A stretch of DNA of 18,354 bases, taken from GCA-003244245 sp052390495. GTDB taxonomy: Bacteria > Actinomycetota > Actinomycetes > Mycobacteriales > Pseudonocardiaceae. Shown one piece after another: positions 13,261-18,354 of this stretch. The notes beneath the pieces are model-generated. The model searched no databases and was not told where the DNA came from. It worked only from the letters and a program-made list of their open reading frames with translations. The DNA is taken from positions 1 through 18,354 of the forward strand of contig JBQTGW010000218.1 of NCBI GenBank assembly GCA_052390495.1. The letters are read 5' to 3'. Positions within the stretch are counted from its first letter, which is position 1, and each line of letters opens with the position of its first letter. Made by a program: the position numbers and the translations under genes.

Positions 13261-14519
13261 GGTATGCCAGTGCGGGCCCGGTGCAGGCAGCGACATCCCG
13301 GACGTTCCGGATCCAGTGGCGGCGTACCGTTGCGCTCGCGTTGGTCGCCGTGCTGGCGACGGCGACGGGTAGTGGTGACCCGCCGAATCCAGCCACGCCG
13401 CACGACGTTTCGGCCCTGCGGGTGCAGGACGGCCCGGCCCTGCGGCTGGCCGGCGTTCACACGTTCACCGCCGCCGACCCCGCGACGGTGTGGGAGCTGC
13501 GCCGCGTCGACAGTGACCGGGTCGAGAATGACGAGGACGAGGACCAGCCGTTGGACACGGCCATCGGCGGGAGCGCGACGTTCTACCTGCCCGCAAATGA
13601 GGATGAGGCAGTCACCTACGAGGTGCGCTCGGGTGCGGACACCCGCGAGGTCACCGTATTGCCCGCCGACACCGTGACCCGGTTCGACGGTGTACATCCC
13701 GAGGGGGCACATCCCGAGGGGGCACATCCCGACGTGCGCACCTACGCGGTCGTACCGTCGACGCTGAGCAGCGCCACGCATGTGCTGTTCGTCCTGCACG
13801 GCCAGGACCGCAACGCCAAGGAGTACTGCCAGAGCTGGGTCGACTGGGCAGCGAAGGCCGACTACGTGGTGCTCTGCCCGGAGTTCGACAACGACGACTG
13901 GTCTGGCTCGGCCGGCTACAACCTCGGCAACGTCTTCGCCGAGGACGACGGCAAGGGCGTGGTGAACCCGGAGCAGGAGTGGGCGTTCACCGTCGTCGAG
14001 CAGGTGCACCGCGCCGTCGACACCGGCTTCGGCCTGGATGACGAGCTGTTCGACATGTGGGGTCACTCCGCGGGCGCGCAGTTCGTGCACCGGTTCGTGC
14101 TGTTCAAACCACGGTCGGCAGTGCGGTTCGCGCTGGCGGCCAATGCCGGCTGGTACACCACCCCCGACCCGGACATCGACATCCCGTACGGACTGCGCCA
14201 CCCCCAGCTCGACCTGGGCGCGACCGTGACCCGCGAGCACCTCGTGCTCATGCGCGGGCAGCTCGACACCGAATCCGGTGACGACGTCCGCGCCGAGCCG
14301 GAGGCCGAGGAGCAGGGCCGCACCCGCTACGAACGAGCGGGTCACATGCTCGCCGCCGCCCGCGCGGCCGACCTGGACACCAACTGGCAGCTGGTCGACG
14401 TGCCCGGCGCAGATCACGACCAGGTGGCCATGTCCGACGCGGCCCAGCTGTTCCTGCTCGCCCCGGCCCCGCCACTACCCCACACCTGCCCCCTGCCCGA
14501 CGCAGACCCCTGTCCGTAG
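13257..14519 (+). CDS. Exported alpha/beta hydrolase with extra N-terminal domain (paralogue B)
   Basis: A 420-residue protein starting at GTG 13257, overlapping the previous stop (GTGA); a longer open frame reaching 12141 is antisense-like shadow sequence. The N-terminus is basic (RTFRIQWRR, about 15-23) and then hydrophobic (about 24-37), ending ATGSGDP, so it is a Sec or Tat-like signal or membrane anchor; no lipobox Cys is present. A beta-rich domain of about 100 residues (50-145) and a HPEGA repeat linker precede the hydrolase (about 150-412). That domain has VLHGQDRNAKEYC, GHSAGAQF with Ser271, LMRGQLDTE with the likely acid Asp, and His387 in GADHDQVAM. Triad and insert match paralogue A, pointing to tandem duplication followed by relocation of one copy outside the membrane. 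Confidence 0.85.
   Translation: MRYASAGPVQAATSRTFRIQWRRTVALALVAVLATATGSGDPPNPATPHDVSALRVQDGPALRLAGVHTFTAADPATVWELRRVDSDRVENDEDEDQPLDTAIGGSATFYLPANEDEAVTYEVRSGADTREVTVLPADTVTRFDGVHPEGAHPEGAHPDVRTYAVVPSTLSSATHVLFVLHGQDRNAKEYCQSWVDWAAKADYVVLCPEFDNDDWSGSAGYNLGNVFAEDDGKGVVNPEQEWAFTVVEQVHRAVDTGFGLDDELFDMWGHSAGAQFVHRFVLFKPRSAVRFALAANAGWYTTPDPDIDIPYGLRHPQLDLGATVTREHLVLMRGQLDTESGDDVRAEPEAEEQGRTRYERAGHMLAAARAADLDTNWQLVDVPGADHDQVAMSDAAQLFLLAPAPPLPHTCPLPDADPCP
13695..13733 (+). repeat. In-frame 15-bp tandem repeat (2.6 copies)
   Basis: The unit CATCCCGAGGGGGCA occurs at 13695-13709 and 13710-13724 exactly, and a third partial copy (CATCCCGA) begins at 13725. Because 15 is a multiple of three it encodes a HPEGA-HPEGA-HPDV linker between the N-terminal domain and the hydrolase domain of paralogue B. 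Copy number could vary between strains without breaking the frame. Confidence 0.85.
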
Positions 14520-15959
14520 TCAGCCGTGGACGGGCAGGATGTTGTTGTTGTAGCGGAAGAAGTTCCCCGGGTCGTAGGTCGCTTTGATCTCGGCGACCCG
14601 GCGCAGGTTGCGCCCGAGCGCATCGTCGACACCGGCACCCATCGGCTCGTCGGCGAGCCCGGTGAAGTTCAGGTACACCCCGCCAGTGCCGTATCGAGCG
14701 ATGCTGTCCCATGCCGACCGGACCCACCCGATGGTCTCGGCGTCGGCGGCGGGATCGCTCCACATACCGTCGATCGAGACCAGAAACGGCGCCGAGCGTT
14801 CGGCGAAGGCGGTCTCCTCGGGGCCGACCGCCCCGATTACCCCGCCCATGTGGAAGGTGTTGACCAAGGTCAGTGGGGTTGGCCGGTCCAGCGCCAGGCC
14901 TGCGATGACGTCGATGGCGTCGTCGGTGAGCTCGGTGAGGTACTGCGACTTCCAGTACGCCCGTAGAGTGTTGCGCGGGAAGAGCGGGTCGAATCCGGTC
15001 TGCACCATGGTGAACGGCATCGGCTGGGACATATCGAACAGTGGTATGCCGAGCTCCCGCAGCGGTTGCATGACCTTCATGCCCTCATCCGGGTCGCCGG
15101 AGTAGACCCCGCCGACGATGGCGCATGGGCGGTTGTGCACCACCCCGGGCATTCCGGGAGCCGCCGGGAAGGTGATCGTCACCACCGTCGAGGTGACCTC
15201 GTCCGGCGCCTCCGCCACGTAGTCGCGCCAGCCGCGCATGACGTCGGCGAGGACCTCCAGCGGGTAGAACGGCGCGGCGAAGGCGACGACCGGCCCCACC
15301 GGGTGCAGCCGGAAGGTGAACGAGGTGACGATGCCGAAGTTGCCGCCGCCACCTCGGATCGCCCAGAACAGCTCGGGGTGGTGCTCGGCGGACGCGGTGC
15401 GGACCTGCCCGCCCGCACACACGACCTGAGCCCGTACCACGTTGTCGCAGCTCAGACCATACTTACGGCGCAGCCATCCGTATCCGCCGCCCAGCGTCAG
15501 CCCGGCGACGCCGGTGTCGGAGACGACCCCTACCGGGGTGGCCAGGCCGAATGCCTGGGTCTCCCGATCCAGGTCGCCCAATACGGCGCCGCCCTGCACG
15601 TGCGCCAACCGCTGCTCGGGATCGACCTGGACGCCGCGCATCGCCGAGAGGTCGATGAGCAGTCCGTCCTCGATCGTCGACAGACCGGCGACGGAGTGTC
15701 CCCCGCCGCGCACCGCGACGGCCAGATCGTGCGCACGGGCGAAGTTCACCGCGTCGACCACGTCCGCAGTACCCGAGCACTGTGCGATGACAGCGGGCCT
15801 GCCGACATGCATGGCGTTGAAGACATCGCGGGTGAGTGGGACCCCGGTTGGACTGGGCGAGTCGACTAACGGCCCCCGCAGCTGCCCACGGAGTGCCTCG
15901 AGGACGTCGTCGGCGACGTCGGTCTGCGGTCCGTGCAGGGTTGTCATGCTGACGGTCAT
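14520..15959 (-). CDS. FAD-linked oxidoreductase (VAO/berberine-bridge-enzyme type)
   Basis: A 479-residue flavoprotein of usual length. The PCMH/VAO FAD-binding domain (about 50-225) contains RGGGHSVAG with His88, the site of 8-alpha covalent FAD linkage in this family, and the GLTLGGGYGWLRRKYGLSCDN stretch. The Cys that makes a second flavin bond in bicovalent members (before the VGVAG-type loop) is replaced here by Ser147/Asp148, so a single covalent bond is expected. The C-terminal BBE motif is YLNFTG... to ATYDPGNFFRYNNNILP. It starts at ATG 15959 with GGGAG eight bases upstream; a second ATG four codons in is possible. It would oxidise a small alcohol, sugar or phenolic compound using O2; the substrate is unknown. 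Its stop abuts that of hydrolase B with no spacer. No signal peptide is seen. Confidence 0.92.
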   Translation of the reverse strand: MTVSMTTLHGPQTDVADDVLEALRGQLRGPLVDSPSPTGVPLTRDVFNAMHVGRPAVIAQCSGTADVVDAVNFARAHDLAVAVRGGGHSVAGLSTIEDGLLIDLSAMRGVQVDPEQRLAHVQGGAVLGDLDRETQAFGLATPVGVVSDTGVAGLTLGGGYGWLRRKYGLSCDNVVRAQVVCAGGQVRTASAEHHPELFWAIRGGGGNFGIVTSFTFRLHPVGPVVAFAAPFYPLEVLADVMRGWRDYVAEAPDEVTSTVVTITFPAAPGMPGVVHNRPCAIVGGVYSGDPDEGMKVMQPLRELGIPLFDMSQPMPFTMVQTGFDPLFPRNTLRAYWKSQYLTELTDDAIDVIAGLALDRPTPLTLVNTFHMGGVIGAVGPEETAFAERSAPFLVSIDGMWSDPAADAETIGWVRSAWDSIARYGTGGVYLNFTGLADEPMGAGVDDALGRNLRRVAEIKATYDPGNFFRYNNNILPVHG

Positions 15960-16008
15960 TGGATGCTCCCATTCAGGAATGGTGCGGGTGGGCGAGAGCG
16001 CGCCAACG

Positions 16009-16028
16009 TTGTCACGCTAGCGTGACAA
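16009..16028. promoter_or_regulatory. Perfect 20-bp palindrome, probable repressor operator
   Basis: TTGTCACGCTAGCGTGACAA is a perfect inverted repeat with no spacer, lying about 50 bases upstream of the FAD oxidoreductase start. Size and symmetry fit a TetR-family dimer site. No TetR-like gene is present in the window, so the regulator must be elsewhere or lost. The palindrome contains a TTGTCA that could be a -35 element for the oxidoreductase. Confidence 0.7.
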
Positions 16029-16069
16029 AGCCCGAAACCGGATCGTCCGTTCGGTGCCCGATGGATCGG

Positions 16070-16185
16070 CTAGCCGACCGGATCCAGTCCCAGGGCAACA
16101 CAGCCGGTGAGCAGGTGGGTGTGCATGGAGAGCGCGAGCGCGGTCGAGCCGCAGTGTCGGGCCAGCTCAGCCGCGCTGCTGTGCG
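16070..16185 (-). pseudogene. Relic of an acyl-CoA dehydrogenase-like gene
   Basis: In a frame different from the PIN gene the minus strand reads SSAAELARHCGSTALALSMH and then THLLTG. The core ARHCGSTALALSMHTHL is characteristic of the middle domain of acyl-CoA dehydrogenase family flavoproteins, where such a sequence normally lies in a protein near 400 residues long. Similarity ends after THLL; the frame then reaches a TAG at 16070. No start or other domain is present. It abuts the 3' end of the truncated PIN gene, which suggests a deletion or recombination joint near 16185. The family call rests on a motif remembered from the family, not on a search. Confidence 0.55.
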
Positions 16186-16472
16186 CAGGCGATGGCATGG
16201 GCGTCAATCTGGGCGCCACCGAGCAGGCCAACGACCCGAGCACGCTCGCCGTCGAGGGGATCGATGATGGTGACATGCAGCGTGAACAGGACCTCGAGTA
16301 CAGGGTATTTGTCGACCTCAAGTGTGGCCCACGCAGCCGCGACCGCAGTCGAGGGGATGGCCAGCACGATCGACTCCTTGACCGCGGTCCAGACCAGCGC
16401 GGCGCAGTAGACGGAACTCTCGGTGGCGAACGCGAGTAGTGCTGAGGTGTCGAGAACGCGGCCGCCGATCAC
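16167..16472 (-). pseudogene. PIN-domain protein truncated at its C-terminus
   Basis: From a GTG at 16472 the frame encodes 101 residues: GGRVLDTSALLAFATES (Asp near residue 8 as the first metal ligand), IPSTAVAAAWATL, a VLEVLFTLHVTIIDPLD block and IDAHAIACAQQRG, then TGA. Related actinobacterial PIN proteins are usually about 130-140 residues and continue after the QQRG-like helix with a 'WPVVTADP' strand and final acidic residues; that end is missing. An acyl-CoA dehydrogenase remnant follows immediately. The fold is therefore probably broken and the nuclease inactive, although a shortened active protein cannot be excluded. It lies about 60 bases after the 72-residue gene and would be its toxin partner. 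The start has no clear ribosome site. Confidence 0.6.
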
Positions 16473-16532
16473 GGCGTCGAGGCCGGAGGCAGTCCCAGGT
16501 CCCGGCGCACCGCTCGTATAGGCCGGGGTCGT

Positions 16533-16751
16533 TCACCGCTCGACGTCCAGGATCGTCCGGGCCATCTTGGCCGCCTGCACGTGCTCCAGGCGTACACCGA
16601 GCGTGTTGTCGCCGTGTGGGTAGAGCCGCCATCCACCGGTGCGCTCGTGCACCACCACCAGTGAACACAGATCGCCGTCGTCGGTGCGGTGCCCGTCGAT
16701 GACGACCCTGGCGCGCTCGTTGGCGCGCTGCGTGATCGGTTTGTCGCCCAT
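16533..16751 (-). CDS. Small conserved-type protein (72 aa), possible PIN partner
   Basis: The ATG at 16751 opens a 72-residue frame, MGDKPITQRANERARVVIDG... to ...KMARTILDVER. It is soluble, mixed-charge, with a central VHERTGGWRLYPHGDN stretch and a C-terminal helix (HVQAAKMARTILDVE). The upstream extension to 16910 is Arg/Cys-rich and unlike a protein, so I start at 16751 (GGAAGTGG nearby as a weak ribosome site). It ends about 60 bases before the PIN gene on the same strand and is divergent from the Scr1-type regulator. I recall similar short proteins between XRE/DUF397 loci and PIN genes in actinomycetes, but no function is established; an antitoxin role is an inference from order. Confidence 0.6.
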   Translation of the reverse strand: MGDKPITQRANERARVVIDGHRTDDGDLCSLVVVHERTGGWRLYPHGDNTLGVRLEHVQAAKMARTILDVER

Positions 16752-16923
16752 TGCCACCACTTCCACTCGCTGAGCCCCCCGGTGGATACCGGCCGGGCCG
16801 TGCGAGACGGGGGATACGCACGGACCGGCCGCGTCCGGACGGAGGCAGCAGTTCCTGCACTGCGTCCGGGTGGTTCGACGTCGGCTCAACGCGGACGCCC
16901 TGATCGTCAAGTTAATCTTACTG

Positions 16924-16941
16924 ATCTTGGCTTAGCAAGAT
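16924..16941. promoter_or_regulatory. Inverted repeat in the promoter region of the XRE regulator
   Basis: ATCTTG and CAAGAT form perfect six-base arms around GCTTAG, in an AT-rich patch (about 16910-16970) between the divergent 72-residue gene and the regulator. A -10-like TAATAT lies at 16953-16958, so a protein bound here would sit over the -35 region. Autoregulation by the XRE protein is a reasonable inference. Confidence 0.45.
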
Positions 16942-16972
16942 ATCCGCAGATTTAATATTCCACAGGCTGAGT

Positions 16973-17824
16973 ATGTTGTTGACCATGACAGGTCCCGCAC
17001 TGCGAGCCCGCCAGCTCGGTATCGCACTGGCCCAGCTCCGCTCCACCGCCCACGTCACCCAGAAGGCGGCAGGCACGATCATCGAGTGCTCACAGTCCAA
17101 GATCGCTCAAGTTGAGGCGGGCCGGAACACGATCCGCAGGGCTGAGCTGATCGTGCTGCTCCAGCGCTACGGGGCCGATCAGGCCACGATCGACCGGCTC
17201 GACGCGCTGCGGCTGGACGCCGCCAGGCGCGGCTGGTGGTCCACCTACGACCTGCCGGACTGGCTGCTGGATTACGTCGGATTGGAAGCCGACGCCACCT
17301 CGGTCCGCACGCTGTCCCTGGAAGTGATTCCCGGCCTGCTCCAAACCGAGGAGTACGCGCGACAGCTGCAAGCGCTCGACCACCGCCACCCCGATAAGGA
17401 GGTAGCCAGGCGGATCGCTGTCCGCATGCAGCGCCAACAGCGCCTCACCGAGTCGAACCCACTCCAACTGTCCGTCGTCTTGTCCGAGTCGGCGTTGCTG
17501 CGGTGCGCGCGGCAGCCGAACGTCGCCGACTCCCAACTCCGCCACCTGGCCGAGCAGGCACGTCGGGACAACATCGAACTACTGGTGATGCCCATCGACG
17601 TCGGCCTGTACCTCGGCGTGTCCGGGGGCTTCTCCTTGCTCAGCTTCCCCGACGGGCTACTGCCCGACACCGTGCACCAGGAATATCTGGTGGGCGGTCA
17701 CCTGGTCGACGCACCGTCCGTGGTCGACCAGCTGACTACGATCTATGACGAGCTCCGTGGCCAGGCCCTCGGAGCGAACGAGAGCCTGGCCCTGATCACG
17801 GAACTCATTGATCACACGCGATGA
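16973..17824 (+). CDS. XRE-family regulator, Scr1/WhiJ-like (partner of DUF397)
   Basis: A 283-residue protein. Residues about 10-70 form an XRE-type helix-turn-helix (RARQLGIALAQLRSTAHVTQ, then TIIECSQSKIAQVEAGRN). About 90-280 is the large C-terminal domain typical of the Scr1 group (DUF5753): WWSTYDLPDWLLDYVGLEA, then SLEVIPGLLQTEEYARQL, ESALLR and GGFSLLSFPDG. The ATG at 16973 is listed; the ATG at 16985 (MTGPALRAR) is an equally good start and neither has a strong ribosome site. In Streptomyces such proteins pair with small DUF397 (BldB/WhiJ-associated) proteins and influence development or antibiotic production; the pairs have been described as toxin-antitoxin-like. The DUF397 gene follows 19 bases after the stop. 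Confidence 0.92.
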   Translation: MLLTMTGPALRARQLGIALAQLRSTAHVTQKAAGTIIECSQSKIAQVEAGRNTIRRAELIVLLQRYGADQATIDRLDALRLDAARRGWWSTYDLPDWLLDYVGLEADATSVRTLSLEVIPGLLQTEEYARQLQALDHRHPDKEVARRIAVRMQRQQRLTESNPLQLSVVLSESALLRCARQPNVADSQLRHLAEQARRDNIELLVMPIDVGLYLGVSGGFSLLSFPDGLLPDTVHQEYLVGGHLVDAPSVVDQLTTIYDELRGQALGANESLALITELIDHTR

Positions 17825-17830
17825 GCAGGC

Positions 17831-17836
17831 AAGGAG
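17831..17836 (+). promoter_or_regulatory. Ribosome binding site of the DUF397 gene
   Basis: AAGGAG with seven bases before the ATG at 17844. It fixes that start against an in-frame ATG at 17808 which lies inside the end of the regulator gene. Confidence 0.75.
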
Positions 17837-17843
17837 CGGCATC

Positions 17844-18044
17844 ATGAACGATGTCCTGGCTGCTGCCGTATGGCGGAAGTCTACCCGGAGCAACACAGTA
17901 GGAGAGTGCGTCGAGGTCGCCGACCTCGCGTGCGGTGCGCATGCGGTGCGCGACAGCAAGGACCCGGCCGGACCCGCGCTGAAGTTCACGCCGGGCGAGT
18001 GGGCCGCGTTCACCACAGGAGTCCGCAACGGCGAGTTCGACTGA
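17844..18044 (+). CDS. DUF397 protein, small partner of the XRE regulator
   Basis: A 66-residue DUF397 protein: WRKSTRSNTVGECVEVADL (residues 10-28), then AVRDSKDPAGPALKF, then TPGEWAAFTTGVRNGEFD. These match the usual WRKSSRS, CVEVA, VRDSKDP and F....W..F blocks, and the length is typical. The gene follows the Scr1-type regulator with a strong ribosome site and is followed by a hairpin terminator, so the two form a closed two-gene unit. DUF397 proteins act with or against their neighbouring XRE protein; the molecular mechanism is not settled. Confidence 0.93.
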   Translation: MNDVLAAAVWRKSTRSNTVGECVEVADLACGAHAVRDSKDPAGPALKFTPGEWAAFTTGVRNGEFD

Positions 18045-18054
18045 CACCGGTCTG

Positions 18055-18089
18055 CAGAACGCCCCCCGGCCCACCCGGGGGGCGTTCTG
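18055..18089 (+). terminator. Strong hairpin terminator after DUF397
   Basis: CAGAACGCCCCCCGG (18055-18069) and CCGGGGGGCGTTCTG (18075-18089) form a perfect 15-pair stem around a five-base loop, starting 11 bases after the DUF397 stop. There is no U-run, which is usual for actinobacterial terminators. It works symmetrically and may also stop transcription from the right. Confidence 0.88.
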
Positions 18090-18354
18090 GATGGAGGGAT
18101 TAGCTTCTCGAGTACGGCTGCCCAACGCGCCCAAGTACGCCCGATTCGAGTTCGTCCATGGTGTAATCCCGGCTCTTCGAGCTTGGCCGGGATGCGTAGT
18201 CAAAGGTTCACTTTCCGTGGTCGTCGGCTGGTGCTGTCGGTAGCCACAGCAGGGTGCCGTCCCCCACTGGACCCGGTTCCCGACCCCCGGGTGCCCTCCA
18301 CCCTTGACAGGACAGGGTTATCACCGTCTGTCACCTCGGGGGCGGTGGGGTCGC
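18090..18354. other. Right-end stretch without a convincing gene; hairpin at 18166-18193
   Basis: ATCCCGGC (18166-18173) and GCCGGGAT (18186-18193) form a perfect eight-pair stem around a 12-base loop, which could be a terminator or structured RNA. A TTGACA (18304-18309) lies in a patch with TGACAG/CTGTCA arms, a possible promoter or operator. A minus-strand frame from the window edge to a TGA at 18200 (50 codons, Gly/Ser/Arg-rich) is open, but its third-position GC is lower than in neighbouring genes, so I do not call it. Confidence 0.35.

Noticed and set aside
18200..18354. Possible 3' end of a minus-strand gene
   Set aside because: It is only 50 codons, Gly/Ser/Arg-rich, with weaker codon bias than its neighbours and no domain visible.

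Overview
The window is high-GC DNA with very GC-rich third codon positions, many GTG starts and 1- to 4-base gene overlaps. It also carries a Scr1-type XRE regulator paired with a DUF397 protein and a mycothiol-dependent maleylpyruvate isomerase-like (DinB fold) protein. Together these point to a filamentous or nocardioform actinomycete chromosome; Pseudonocardiaceae-like is a guess and no genus can be named from the sequence alone. I see no rRNA, tRNA, intact insertion sequence or CRISPR array.

Left end (1-1374, minus strand): a run of short envelope-type or secreted-type genes. There is a Tyr/Asp/Gly-rich lipoprotein (1374 to 1096). A 49-residue peptide with eight Lys/Arg and no acidic residue has a very good ribosome site (966 to 817). 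A short lipoprotein frame follows whose N-terminus looks frameshifted (681 to 487). A lipocalin-like lipoprotein starts at a GTG overlapping that frame by one base and runs off the window (487 to 1). The stretch around 490-790 is much more AT-rich than its surroundings.

1601-6931: a LuxR/NarL response regulator on the plus strand converges, with only a 15-base gap, on a minus-strand operon of ABC ATPase, histidine kinase and FtsX-type permease. The three operon genes are coupled by a GTGA overlap and a 1-base gap. This looks like one sensing-and-export (or envelope stress) module whose regulator is encoded on the opposite strand.

7053-8585: a VapBC-type toxin-antitoxin pair and an MDMPI/DinB-fold protein, all minus strand. 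8586-9072 has no intact gene; it holds a possible gene relic, a good sigma70-like promoter and a leader hairpin.

9073-14519: a tightly packed plus-strand operon of five genes: a P-loop NTPase with a distinctive N-terminal domain, a fused ABC half-exporter, a small membrane-anchored protein with a FPLSWYPMFS motif, and two tandem paralogous alpha/beta hydrolases (one without a signal, one with an export signal and an extra N-terminal domain). Each part belongs to a recognisable fold, but I do not know a described pathway with this combination. It is my best candidate for an undescribed system.

14520-18354: a VAO/BBE-type FAD oxidoreductase abuts the operon tail to tail and has a perfect 20-bp palindrome about 50 bp upstream. 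Next come a relic of an acyl-CoA dehydrogenase, a C-terminally truncated PIN protein, a 72-residue partner protein and, divergently, the Scr1-type XRE regulator with DUF397. A strong hairpin terminator follows, then about 265 bases without a convincing gene.
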